A stretch of DNA of 64,000 nt from Protopterus annectens (lineage: Eukaryota; Chordata; Ceratodontiformes; Protopteridae). The position numbers and the translations under genes are program-made. Each line of letters opens with the position of its first letter. The stretch's first letter is position 1. The stretch lies in NCBI RefSeq assembly GCF_019279795.1, contig NC_056749.1, positions 577,519,165 to 577,583,164 on the forward strand. Reading direction: 5' to 3'. Shown in pieces: positions 1 through 11,132 of the stretch. The notes under the pieces were generated by a model. It had not been told where the DNA came from. It did no database searches and worked only from the letters and a program-made list of their open reading frames with translations.

Positions 1-221
1 TCCATAAAACAGAGCTTCCATTTTCTCAGTTTTTGTATTATCTTTTGTTTGGTCTCCTCCCACATATTACCTACCATAACAGAATCATTTTTAATCCATA
101 TGCTTAAGCACTTCATTTTATCATGTCCCCATAAATATTGGTATTGCTGAACCAGTTCTTGTGTGGATACACAGTTTACAGCTATTGCCTTTGTTTTATC
201 TTCATTAATTCTGCATCCCAT
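1..221 (-). mobile_element. L1/Tx1-like LINE fragment (RT C-terminal part)
   Basis: Read on the minus strand, this stretch encodes a decayed C-terminal RT segment of an L1/Tx1-type LINE, with INEDKTKAIAVN, then an LWGHDKMK block, then WEETKQKIIQKLRKW. The same segment recurs on the minus strand at about 32791-33010, and a related one lies on the plus strand near 60440-60640, so one family is present three times. It is cut by the window edge on one side and by a SINE on the other. Confidence 0.65.
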
Positions 222-225
222 AAGG

Positions 226-503
226 GTTGGCCATGGTGATGTAGCGGTTAGCAATGCCGCCTCACAATAACAGGTTCTCTGGTTCATTTCTCATCTGAAG
301 CTCCTACTGTGTGGAATCTGGATGTTTTCCCTGAAGTAGAGTGAGTTTTAAAGACATGCAGGTAGGTGTGTGCACATGTATGTACCTTCTGTGAAGGTTG
401 GGTGCCGGGCTGGCATCTTAACACTGTAAAACCCCGACTGACAATTAATCTGCGGACTGGTGATCCGCTGTGGCGACCCCTAATGGGAGAAGCTGAAAGA
501 CAC
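226..503 (+). repeat. tRNA-derived SINE with fish-type (V-SINE-like) tail
   Basis: The head resembles a tRNA, with an A-box-like TAGCGGTTAGC near 242 and a B-box-like GGTTCATTTCTC near 291. The body ends in a tail reading GCTGTGGCGACCCCTAATGG, the kind of LINE-related tail known from vertebrate V-SINEs. A second copy lies at 26570-26792 and a short scrap at 61731-61766, and the three share the tail or body sequence. It sits between an L1 fragment and a CR1 fragment. Clear target-site duplications were not found. Confidence 0.7.
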
Positions 504-534
504 TGCCTTTTTTGCTAATGTTGTATCCCACATA

Positions 535-1320
535 TTGTCTAAATCTTGTCCACCCCCACAGTGCCTTTTTTAGGTATTGTGATTCTTTAAAAGTTTCTGA
601 TTTAAAACAAAACCTGAATAACATATAGGTATTGCTGCTCAATGCTAAGAGCCTCTGCAAAAAACTTCACTCCCTACAGGTACTGCTTACCTTGAAATGC
701 ATTGATATATACATCACCACAAAGGTCTGATTCAAGACCATTGAGAGCACCCAATCACTGCAGGGTTTCAACACCTACCACATATTCAGTCTCAGTGCAC
801 TAGATGAAGGCACTAAAGGTGGCAGTGTCCCTCTAGGCTTATTATATAGGATAAGGACCTGGAACTCCTCCACATCAAACTAAACATTAGCAAAACCCCT
901 TATCACATCATAGCTAACTATAGAACTCCTTCTATGTCCCCCTTTCCACATACCTCCTACATGACTACTATTGAGTACCAATGCATTAAGCCAAATGCCA
1001 TTCTCCTAGGAGACTTCAAATTGCCCCTCTATAGACTAGGAGTTGTATACATCTACTAACATGCGTGCCCAGGGATTTCTTAACTTTATAAATACAGACT
1101 GAAGTTGGAAGCATCCTCAAATGTTTTTGCATTTAGAGATTACATGAAGGCTAATGTACGAAAACTGAGTGATTATCTGGCTAAACTTAACATTCCCCTC
1201 CAACCTGATGACTCCACTTTATATGCAGAATCCTTTGCCACCAAATGCTATGCACATGTGAAAAGCTCCATAGATGCATCAGTCCACCTCAAAGCAAATG
1301 CAGTTCTAAATTAAAAAAAA
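535..1320 (+). mobile_element. CR1 LINE fragment (endonuclease and linker, broken)
   Basis: The sequence from about 550 matches the start of ORF2 in the CR1 copy at 6250-6400 (shared GTGCCTTTTTTAGG and a CTGCTGCTAAATGCTA-like block). Near 1000 it encodes the endonuclease motif ILLGDF, followed by a linker region at 1105-1314 (LAKLNIP, YAESFATKCYAHV) that matches the CR1 copy at 4340-4460. Frameshifts and deletions break it throughout. It ends in an A-run near 1320. It is a dead pseudogene fragment on the plus strand. Confidence 0.65.
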
Positions 1321-1436
1321 AATACTTATGGTAGAGCACAAATATGAATAAGGTCACAGCTCAAGCACAGGTCAAGATGTCAAAAATGCTCTTGCTAAGC
1401 TTAACGGGGAACTTGTGAGGTACATTCCAAAAGGGG

Positions 1437-2275
1437 CATTGTACTCTGTAATGAGTCTAATGAGTGTCAAGTAGAGGGGAACAATGACCTCTTTTTCCTG
1501 GATGATAACCCTTTTATGATGAGATGTGCCACATAGAAGGACTTCCTGACTACTGTGGTGATGTGGCTATCATAGGAGAGACTACTGTCCACCTGTGTCC
1601 CAAGGTCTCTTATCACACATTCAGTGTTAAGTAGATTGCTGCCTATGTGGTAGTTCATGGGTACAGAGTTTTTACCAAAGAAGATGACACTGCACTTTTT
1701 GGCATTGAGCTTGAGGCCATGGCTCTGATACTTGGCATCTGTCTCAGTGAGGCCCTTCTGTAGGATGTCCACATCATTTGGGTACTTGACTATGGCTCCT
1801 AGTTTGCAGTCATCTGCAAACTTCATTAGCCAGAGGCCTTCTGTGTTAGGCTGTACTTCAGAGAAGTAGATGCCAAACAGGAGAGTTCCCAGGATGGAAC
1901 CCTGTGGTACTCCACTTGTCACTGCTTTGATGTCAGATTTGGAGTATGCAACCTTTATAATGTGGGTTCTGGCAGTAAGCCAGTTGGCAACCCATCTTGT
2001 GATGTAGGGATTAATACCTAGTTTAGTGAGTTTAGCTATAATTCCAGAATGGGGGATGGTGTTGAAAGCCTTGGCGAGGTCAAGATAGGCTGTGTGAACC
2101 ACCTTACCCTCATCTACGGCTTTGGTGACTGCCTCAGAGAAGTCAATCAGGTTCATGAGACATGATCTGTCTTTCACAAACCCGAACTGGGTGGGATCCA
2201 GAGTTTGGAGGTTACCAATGTCTTTGTTTATGAGTTCCATGATGATACGTTCCATGGCCAAGCAGACCAGACCAA
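1437..2275 (-). pseudogene. CR1-clade LINE reverse transcriptase, 5'-truncated
   Basis: A 264-codon open stretch (2261 down to 1467) covers most of a CR1-type RT. Visible motifs are DPTQFGF (about residues 22-28), AYLDLAKAFNTIP (58-70), SGVPQGSILG (116-125) and the catalytic FADD (148-151), all intact. The connection and thumb follow (GLKLNAKKC, VIRDLGTQVD). It lacks the endonuclease and the N-terminal RT, as expected for a 5'-truncated LINE insertion, and is also cut short at its 3' side. It would copy LINE RNA at a nicked target. It is one of the least damaged CR1 RT pieces here, but a fragment. Confidence 0.85.
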
Positions 2276-2419
2276 CATAAACCTGCTATTCTAGCAACTT
2301 TCTAAGTTTATAAGAGCAATATTTAAAATCTGTCCCTATTTTTGGGCTTTTGTCCCCCCCCCATTATTTTAGGGTTTGCCCAGATTTATTTAGCTAAGAG
2401 GTTGAGAAGTATGGTATCA

Positions 2420-3420
2420 GTCTCCTAACAGGCTTTGTGCTGGATGAATGGAGAGCAGCAGCAGCAGTCAGCCCCTCCACAAGTGTGGGTCACCAATGGA
2501 CCCAATTAATTATAAAGCCATAAGTCTGACCAGCTTTAGCTGTTAGGCTATAGAGAGAATCATTATGGAATTAATAAATAACATTGATAATGTACAAGCT
2601 CTTGACCAAGGCCAGTGCGATTTTGTCAGGGTTCGCCTGCTTAAACTGGTTGACTTCTTTGAGAATGTTACTGAGGCATTGGATGAGGGGAAAATGGTAT
2701 GCACCACATATCTAGGCATTGCAGTGGTGTTTGATACCATCCCACACAATGGTGATGTTGAGTCTCCCAGCTAAATGTTAATCTTCAAGTAACTTGTTGG
2801 ATAGCAAATTGTTTGAAAAAATAGAACCCAGGAAATTTGGGTAGGTGGCTTCGCCTCCCTCAAAAGACCTCTCACTAGTAGTGTACTGCAGGGTTCAGGT
2901 CTTGAGCCACTTCTCTTTGTAATTTATGTCTTGGAGGTCAAAGCTAATGTAAAGGACTTGTGACTGACCGAATTTGTAGATGACTGTAAACATGATGTCA
3001 TCATAAACTTTCCAGAGGACACCAAGATCCTCTAAGATTGCTTTTCCAAACAAAAAGATGGTATAATAATGAAGGACTAAAACTAAATGAAAAATGTATA
3101 ATAGTCTTTGACAAGTATGACATCCCCCATAGCTATCACATTGACAACACACTCCTAAAAATTGATTCAGTAGTTGTGGTCCTGGCAACCTACGTATATA
3201 GACAAAAAACTGTCCTTCAATCACCATGTATCCAGTATTGTAAGAAAAACCTTTTTTTCATTGTGCAGCTTATTTGTAAGGGTATGACGTTCAGGTCCAG
3301 GGATGGGATCATTCCAGTGTATTCAGAACTTTAGATCACTCACGGAGTATAATGTCCCCATCAATATGTATTTCCAAACACTTAACACATCATTCTATAG
3401 GGAAGCACATCAAAGTCCCC
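2420..3420 (+). pseudogene. CR1 LINE RT fragment, heavily decayed
   Basis: The plus strand encodes a degenerate copy of the same CR1 RT: IIMELINNIDNVQALDQGQ near 2560, then VDFFENVTEALDEGK and TIPHNGDV up to 2770, and later blocks (KFVDDCKHD-like near 2970, HSYHIDNTLL near 3130, VQLICKGM near 3265). Several frameshifts and stops separate the blocks. It lies head to head with the minus-strand copy at 1437-2275 and is followed by the start of another CR1 copy near 3430. Confidence 0.7.
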
Positions 3421-3429
3421 CTTAGCAGA

Positions 3430-5022
3430 GTGAGTAAGGTGATAGTCATGGGTAGCTGCCTTTCTGAGATTAGGATCTGTTAAGTCACACAGGCACTTAG
3501 GTCATTTTACCACAGGTACCATTATGACTCTCATAGTCCATATAAGTGTTAATGACCTGAGATGTACCTCCCTTGACTATATGAAGAGAGACATGAGCTA
3601 GCTTGCTGATTGTCTCTCAAGCAAGTATGAGACTAGCACTGAGAAGCATTCTACCTTTTCCAAGGATGAAAGTGGTACTGTTCAGTGCTAGAAGACAACA
3701 AGAAACTTCACTCACTGACTCCTGCCTCTCCCTGAAGAGTGTGGTAACAAAGACATGATTTAAAGTTGTGGAGAGTACCCCAGCAATATAAGGTTATAAT
3801 GCCTTTCACACCTTTAGACCAGCTACTGCACAGGAGAGAACTAAAGATGGAGGAATCTCCAGCTATATTAAAACCAACATCACATCCAGACTAGTTAAAG
3901 TGCATGACCGACTGGAACTCGTACATGTGCAACTCACTGTAAACAGTGTGTCATACAATATCATTGCAACCTATATTTCCCCTTCAATGTCCCAGGAAAC
4001 CCATACTACCTGTCTCAATGCACTAGAGTTCCTCACCGTTCAACCCAATATGATATTCATGGGGGATCTCAACTATCCCTCTATAGATTTTGCATCCTGC
4101 ACCACTTCTAATGCACAAGCCCAGTGATTCCTAAACTTAGTTAATACCAACATCCTGGAACAGTTGGTCTATTCTCCTATGAGGACTACAAACATCCTTG
4201 ACCTTGTATTCACGAACATCGGGGGGGGGTGTTTCTTACTGAATGTAATATCTTCGCTTGTCAGATCTGACTATAAGGCAGTATTACTTGACATAAAAAT
4301 TAAATTTGAGGATCCAGAAAAACAAAAACCTTTAAGAACTATTCCAAGGCTAACCTCTCTTTACTAAGCAACACACTGGCTAAATTACAAGCACCTCCAA
4401 ACCAAGAAAACATCATAGCATATGCTGAACTGTTTACAAAATCTCTGTGCAGCCATGTTAGCTGTATAGAGCGAGCTTTGCCCACTTCTATCAAGAATAA
4501 GACAAACTCAACAGACGTGGAATCACAATACCAATTGGTTATACAACAAAAGAATAAAATCTTGGTCAAGAGTAGGAGGAGGAACAAATACATACATGTT
4601 AAAATCTCCCTGACCAACCTAAACTGGCAGTTGAGGGCTAATTAATACTTCAAAGGCTAAATTTGAAGAAAAAATAGCTTCTCAGGCAAAGAACAGCCAA
4701 AAACTTTCTACAGCTCTGTCCATAACCTCAGGGAAAATGCACAACATTGCACAGACCTTATTGTAAATGGCAGCACCCACACAGAGCCAGTGTCCATTGC
4801 TAACCTTTTGGCTGACAGATTCAGCTCAGATTTCTCCCCCAACAATCCAAAGGAAATACTGCATACCACAATCCCCCCAACCATTACTAGGGAACAAGTG
4901 ATCAATACACTTTTAAAGGCCAATAATCCTGCATCAGTGGGCCACAATAACATCCTGAGATGTTTAATAAATAGCATGAGACATGACCTCTCTCATCCAC
5001 TTCAATCAGTTCTGAGCTTTTT
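3430..5022 (+). mobile_element. CR1 LINE, 5' half (ORF1 end, endonuclease, RT start)
   Basis: This copy begins in the ORF1 esterase region (VIVMGSCLSEIRIC near 3450, related to the block at 5780-6070). It continues through the endonuclease (3840-4240: GGISSYIKT, FMGDLNYPSIDF, TNILDLVFTNI, RSDYKAVLLDI) and linker (4340-4620) to the RT N-terminus (4790-5015: NLLADRFSSDF, REQVINTLLKANNPASVG, DLSHPLQSVLS). It stops abruptly near 5022. The following RT residues appear in frame-equivalent position at 19701, so it is probably the 5' half of a copy split by the large insertion 5023-19700. Stops and frameshifts are frequent. Confidence 0.7.
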
Positions 5023-5353
5023 ATTGGTTAACTTGTTTATATCAGTTTGTGCTCATTTGCTACATAGCACCATGTTTGTGCATTGCACGCTGCTGTGCAG
5101 CAATGGGCACCATTGGTGATTATAGACGCAAACACTTCTCCCTTCAGATTTTCCCTTAGTACTCTGCTAGTGCTCCAGTGGTGAGTTCTTGTGATTGTTC
5201 CTCACTGACAGGTGATACATTCAGTGAAGCTCCTGAGGTAGCAACACAGATCCTACCCACTAACCCTTTGTATTTTTTTGTTCACTTTTGTCCCCTACCT
5301 TACCTGCTCCTTCCTGTCCTCTCCCTGTTTTCTGACCACATCAACTTACCTAG

Positions 5354-6066
5354 CATTATGGATGGACAATTTCCCACAGTTTCTCCAGCCACCTGGTTGA
5401 CATGGGAATTCTGAGGCAATGTAGCAATTACCTCATGTAAACTGACAATCCACTACTTCTAGTCCACGCAAATTCATTATGTGAGAGTTGCAGCTATATC
5501 AAGAACCTAGAATCCAGGCTCTCTCACTCACAAGTCAGTCCATTTGATATTAAGCAGGTTGTCAACATGCATACCTCACCTCTTGCACCTACCAAACTAA
5601 CAACACATAAATGTACATATGCAGAGGTCCTTACAAGAAGCTTATCTAAACATCAGAGACCACCCAAATACAAACACAAGCATGCTTCACATAATGCATC
5701 CTCTGCAGAACATAGTACACATGATATCATACAACAGTGTCTCATCAGTCAAGCCCCTAAGGTATATCACAAAAACAACTATCTTGGTCATAGCTGACTC
5801 AGTTGTGAGGCACACATGTCCCTCTCACCAGGTTGGATAAGGAAGAGGTCACGGTCAGCTGTCAGGTATCAGGATCTGCCACATCACACACGCACTCAAG
5901 TCTCTCAACAATAGGCACTGTTATGACTCCATCATAGTCCATGTTGGTGTGAACGACTTGAGACATACCTCACTGGATTTTATGAGCAGAGACATGACTG
6001 AGCTCTCAGATTGTGTCTCTGGCATCTATGTCCCTAGCCTTAAGCAGCATTTTACCTTTGCCTAGG
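5354..6066 (+). pseudogene. CR1 ORF1 with SGNH-esterase-like domain
   Basis: The probable start is ATG 5354 (MDGQFPTVSPATWL). Around 5480 a cysteine pair and coiled stretch appear (CESCSYIKNLESRL), then a basic, low-complexity linker. From about 5780 an esterase-like domain follows: VIADSVVRH corresponds to SGNH block I (GDS, here ADS), and VHVGVNDLRHTS near 5940 corresponds to the G-x-N-D block. Esterase domains of this kind are known in ORF1 of CR1 and L2 LINEs of fish. The frame is broken by stops near 5413, 5796 and 5838. The glycine of GDS is replaced, so the enzyme would probably be inactive even if the frame were open. Confidence 0.7.
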
Positions 6067-6122
6067 ATGATACCTCAACACAAACAAAAAATGATTGACT
6101 TCAACAATTGGCTTAGTTTCTG

Positions 6123-7128
6123 ATGTCATTCAAAGGGGATCCAGTATCTGTCAGCCTGGGAATGACATGGTTGACAGACCTTGATGCTTTGCCAGAGATG
6201 GTCTTCATCTGTCACTGCTGGGATTTTGGTTACTGGCTATGGCTCTTGCCATCCCATAGTGCCTTTTTTAGGCAATGCCACAAGAACAAAATTTCCAATG
6301 TAAAAATACCCTCTAAAAACAACCTGAAGGTTCTGCTGCTAAATGCTATGGGGTCCAAACCAGAAACTGCACTCACTGGAAGCAGTCTTCAACCCTGGAA
6401 GATGTTGACATTTGTGCAGCCACTGAGACCTGGTTTAAAGTTTTGGAGAGCACCCCAGTTATACCGGGTTACATTTCATACGTTCAGACCACAAACTGAA
6501 GGTGTGAGAACTAAAGGAGGTTGTGTATCTGTATTCATTAAAGATAAATACATCTCTAGATTGGTTAAACAGCACAATTCCCTTGAATTACTTAAGGTGC
6601 AGTTGACTGTAGGTAAGACCCCTCTTCAGGTCATTGCCAGCTATAGGACTCCCTCCATGAATCAGGACATTCACTCTGCCTACTTGGATGTACTTGAGTC
6701 AATCAAGATGTAACTACCCTCATTTTGGGTGACTTGAATTACACATCCATGGACTAGGTAAATTATATGTGCTCTAACTCATTTGCCCAAAGGTTCCTGG
6801 ACTTTAACTTCAGTGCCCTGGACCACCTGGTTGACACACCCACAAGGGGCTCAAACATACTGGATCTGGTGCTCACCAATATGGGGAACTGCTGACCACC
6901 CCCAGTATGTGGCCATTCCTGGTGAGATCTGACCACAAATCAGTCTTGATAGAAGTAACCATAAGACAAGACCCCCCCCCTTAGCAACAACCAGACTAAA
7001 AAACTTCTCCAAGGCCAATTACAGCCTCTTATGTGACACCATAAACAGCTTCATAGCCCCTTCCCCCACTGATGGAACAGACACCTATGCTGAGTTATAC
7101 ACCAATGCTTTATACAAGCACCTGTATA
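6123..7128 (+). pseudogene. CR1 ORF2 apurinic-like endonuclease domain
   Basis: From about 6290 the plus strand encodes the start of ORF2 (LKVLLLNAMGSKPE), then a degraded endonuclease: ETALTGSSLQPW, GGCVSVFIKDKY, LLKVQLTVGKTPLQVIASYRTPS up to 6710, then in other frames ILGDLNYTSMD near 6730, STRGSNILDLVLTNMG near 6845 and VRSDHKSVLIEV near 6925. These are APE-type endonuclease blocks (GDLN, SDH) in the right order. At least two frameshifts are needed to join them. The linker starts at 6990 and is cut at about 7128 by the DIRS element. Confidence 0.75.
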
Positions 7129-7312
7129 GATGTTCTTCGTGTTTCACTGTTGCAGTCATAACTGTAGGGTGCTCCTGCCGGCAGGCAGCCCGAGGTCGGC
7201 CAGAATCCCAAAGTCTGGGTCCGGCGTCGGCTGTATAAGCTAGTATCCTGACGTCAGTACGCCTTGGTACATAGCCGTCAGCCGACGCCATATTCTCCAG
7301 TCTTTCTTGCCG
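7129..7312 (+). repeat. DIRS left inverted terminal repeat
   Basis: Bases 7194-7312 pair with the right repeat at 12396-12514. The outer part 7129-7168 instead pairs with 12193-12233 in the internal complementary region. A perfect CTGCCGGCAG palindrome lies near 7176 between the two pairing zones. Confidence 0.9.
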
Positions 7313-7419
7313 TGCGGTGGAAAGCAGCTCGCAAAACGTTGGTTGGCGATTTTCGAACAGCGTATTTGATTGTTGTCGGTCCGAAGTTCTTACTTCTCTT
7401 CTCATAGCTAAGTACCCCG

Positions 7420-9011
7420 TTGGGGAACCTTTTTCTTGTTCCTCCGATGTCAGAAAAAGTTAATAATTGTATAGCGTGTGGGAAACAAATACCTCATAAA
7501 GATTTCCACTCTTACTGTCTACCTTGCTTAGGCCCTGACCATGACGTTTCTTGTTGTCGGTTCTGTGCCAGGTTCAACTCTCGTACTATCAAACGCAGGT
7601 ACGATTGGGCTTTAAATTATTTTGGCAGACGCTTCAATTATAGAATGTCGTCGGACGCTACTGGAGTTCAAAAGAAGCGCAAAGACAAGGATAGGCCTCC
7701 GAGGTCCAAACAGGACTCGTTGCAGCTGGAGCCAGCGTCCGGTTCGGCTGTTGTCAGTGAGGCGCTTTTGCAGCCCCTGTCGTCCGCCGCTTCTGAACCG
7801 ATGGCCGATACGGACTCCCATGGGGAGCCATCAAGGCCCACTATTTTAACTGCTGCAGGACCTTCGGACGTCGCTCCTTCAGATGGGTCCGGAACCGCTG
7901 TGCAGGTACCGGCTTCTGAGGGGGTTTTCAGGCCTACTCACATCACTATTTCAAAGACAAAGGCAAAGACAAAGACTCCTTCTAAGTCTAAAGTTCCAGC
8001 TCAAGCTGCTTCTGAATCCACTCCCAAGACACAAAAACAATTATTGAGGATGGCTGAAGATTTGCTTACAATGATTAGGGGTTCTCACCCCCCTCCTGAG
8101 AAAAGGCCTTGACAGGATGTTACTCTGGATTCCTCTGACCAGGCTTCTGTATCTTCTGTTTCTTCCTCTGATCAGGACTATTCCTTCCCCCCTTATGAGG
8201 ATTCGGATGCTGAGGATTCTTTGCCCTCGGCCTCTCCGCCTGAGGATTTTTCTTTTGGGGAAACCCTGCATGAGATGAGGGAACATTTTCATTGGGAAGG
8301 ACAGGAATATTCTGCCTCCAAAAGAGGCTTAGAGAATTTCTTCTTCTTCCTCAGCATAGGCCTTTAGCTATCCCTCCTGTCTTGGACATTGTAGATGATG
8401 CTTTTCTGAGGCTAATTTGAATCCCGATTCCATGCCTCCTGCTCCTTCTAAGCCTGATAGATTTTATAGGGTTCCTGACTCTCATTTATTTTTATTTAAA
8501 ACCCTTCTGCGGATCCTGAAACTATTTCTCAGGGCTCTAAGGCTGCTAAGGTTGCTACTTCTAAAAATCCTATTCCCTCTGAGAAGGATTCTCGTGCTTT
8601 AGACAGGTGGGGAAAAAAGGTATATACTTCTGCTACCCTGTCTATAAGGGCTTTAAATTGCCAGTTTCATATGTTTAAATATCAGCAATTTCTTTTGTCT
8701 GTTTTAAAGCAAAAGCTTGCTTCCATCCTGCTTGTGCAGAGGATAAGGAACTTCAGGATGTTTTGCATGCTACTGAACAGGTTAACAAGCATAGCTTACA
8801 TTGTGGTTTTGATGCTTTGGATACTTCTTGCAGGGCTGCTGCCTCTGGTACTGTGATTAGGAGACATGCCTGGCTTCGTGAACAAAGTTTACCTGAACAG
8901 GTTAAGGCTAAGTTATTAGATGCCCCTGTTCAACAAGATGTTCTTTTTGGTTCTAAGGCTGAGGAAGTTATTAAAAGATGGAAGAAAAGGCAAAGTCCAT
9001 GCAGACTGTAA
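7420..9011 (+). pseudogene. DIRS gag-like ORF1, broken
   Basis: The first open stretch is 230 codons (7420-8109). Residues 10-60 hold a cysteine/histidine-rich zone (CIACGKQIPHKDFHSYCLPC, then CCRFCARF) that looks like a zinc-binding fold, followed by a basic and Ser/Pro-rich region. A single TGA at 8110-8112 interrupts it; the same frame stays open to about 8365 with an acidic Ser-rich segment (SSDQDYSFPPYEDSD). After two or more frameshifts the conserved DIRS gag C-terminal part appears at 8763-9010 (CRAAASGTVIRRHAWLRE, LLDAPVQQDVLFG). Its presumed role is binding RNA in the cytoplasmic particle. Homology to DIRS gag is by pattern and position. Confidence 0.75.
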
Positions 9012-11132
9012 AAGATTTCTTGCAAGTTCAGCCTCCTAGATTTTCCAGGAATTGGCCCTCTAAAAATTGGTCCTTTCCCACGTCTGACAGGCCTCAAAGG
9101 GGAAGATACAGGCGCTCCAGAGGTCGTGGTCAAGGCCAGACCTCATACAGATCTACACAATGGACAGCTTCTTCACCTAGAAGGGAGAAGACAGATCCCA
9201 ATCTCAAAGAAAGCAAACTCAATGACTCTCGGTTGGGCTTCAGGACCCCTTCACCTGGGCGCCTCTCGGAGGAAAACTGTCTCTTTTACAGAAATTGGAC
9301 TCATATTACCCAGGACAGATGGGTATTGGACGTGATTTTAAAAGGTTACAAGTTCCACTTTCACACTTTGCCAAGGACTCACGGTTGGCCAGATCTGCCA
9401 AAACTTCAATGGTCAGAGGCCTTAACTCAAGTGGATGCTCTTCTGGCCATGAGAGCCATAGAGCCTGTTCCACTCTTGGAAATGGGAAAAGGGTTTTATT
9501 CAAGGCTGTTTCTGGTCCCGAGAAAACAAAACTCATGGAGACCTATTCTGGACCTTTCTGTGTTAAACACCTTTTGGAAATTCCAAAGTTCAAGATGCTT
9601 ACTCTGCAACAGCTAATTCCAATGCTCTCTCAGGACGCCTGGATGGTGACATTGGACTTAAAGGAAGCCTATTTGCATATCCCTATCAGACAAGAACGCA
9701 GGAAATTCCTCAGGTTCAAGGCAGGTTCGAGGCACTTTCAATTCTCTGTTCTGCCCTTTGGTTTATCTACTGCGCCAGAGTCTTCACCAAGTGCCTGGCA
9801 CCAGTAGTGGCTTACTGCAGACTTCAGGGGATCCAGATTTACCCCTATTTGGAAGACTGCCTTATTCAGGCAGACAGCAAAGATCTTCTGCTTCAACACC
9901 TGGACTTTGTTCAACGTCTTCTCCTACTAGTGGGATTCTCTGTGAACATAAAAAAGTCACATTTGATCCCTTCTCAACAAATGGTTTTCTTGGGAGCCCT
10001 CTTAAATACAACCTTACAAAGGGCCTACCTCACTCCAGAAAAACAAACTCAGCTGGCTTCTACTTTCAACACCTTGGCAACTCTATCTCAGCTCACTGCA
10101 AGGAAATTCCTGCAGGCTCTGGGCTACATGGCTTCCTGCATTCTGTTGATTCCAAACGCAAGGCTTCACATGAGAAAGCTTCAATGGTATCTGAAAAGTG
10201 TATGGTCACAGCATTACCACGATCTGGATATTCTGATTCCTCTGATCCCCTGCCTCCAGAAGGAGTTCCTCTGGTGGTCCAGGGCATGCACTTTAAACGA
10301 AGAAAAACCTTTTCGTCTCCCTCAACCTGCTCAAATCCTAACCACGGACGCCTCGGATTATGCTTGGGGAGCACACTTTCTAGACAATTGCCAGCAGGGA
10401 ACCTGGACAAAGGACCATCTTCACTGGCACATCAATCTGAAGGAAATGTTGGCAGTTCAAAATGCCCTTTTAGCCTTCAAAAACCTTTTACAACCAGGGC
10501 CTCTGCTAATTCGCACAGACATCACCACAGTCATGTGGTACATCAACAAGCAGGGGGGTTCTCATTCATACCCCCTTTGCAGACTAGCTATGGGTTTATG
10601 GGACACAGCTCTAAATTTGAATCTGCATCTCCAAGCTCAATTCATTCCAGGGAAACAGAATCTCTTAGCAGACAGCCTGAGCAGAAACATTTCAGATCCT
10701 CACGAATGGAGGCTAGACACCAACTTGTTCAACAGGATTACTGCAGTTTGGAGATGTCCCCAGATAGATCTGTTTGCATCCCATCTCAATCATCAGCTGC
10801 CTCGCTTTTGCACCAGGTCCTTCCACAAAACAGCATGGAGAGTGGATGCCCTGTCCTTCAGCTGGAGAAGTCTTTCAGCATATGCCTTCCCTCCTCTTCC
10901 TCTACTGCCTCGGGTACTACTGAAGATAAAACAGGATAAGCCCAAGTTTCTCATCTTGATTGCTCCAAATTGGCCTCGACAGTTTTGGTATCCAACCTTA
11001 AAGCTCCTGTTCTCGGGGCCTCCTTGGATTCTCCCACTGAACCCTTCGCTTCTGTCCCAGCATCAGGGTCAGTTACTACATTCCAATCTCAAGACCCTTT
11101 GCCTGGCAGCTTGGCTCTTCAAAGGAATTTGA
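8978..11132 (+). pseudogene. DIRS reverse transcriptase / RNase H, two frameshifts
   Basis: Three overlapping frames must be joined: 8978 to about 9570, about 9570-9790, and 9807-11132 (441 codons). The first carries a basic Arg/Gly-rich lead and EPVPLLEMGKGFYSRLFLVP; the second MVTLDLKEAYLHIPI and FSVLPFGLSTAP; the third the catalytic box, which reads YLED (residues 14-17) where DIRS and most RTs have YxDD. RNase H follows, with D181 (TDASDYAWGAH), E213, D238 (RTD) and the IPGKQNLLADSLSR block, then the DIRS-typical VDLFAS-like QIDLFASHLN. The frameshifts and the Asp-to-Glu change suggest it is dead. It would have copied DIRS RNA. Confidence 0.85.

Noticed and set aside
226-503. Possible tRNA gene
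   Set aside because: Only tRNA-like promoter boxes are present; there is no complete cloverleaf, and the sequence recurs with the same non-tRNA body and tail. It is a SINE head.
9758-10939. A 393-codon plus-strand frame overlapping the DIRS RT/RNase H
   Set aside because: It is Ser/Pro-rich, has no recognised motif and lies in a different frame from a region with clear RT and RNase H motifs. It is a shadow frame caused by low stop density.
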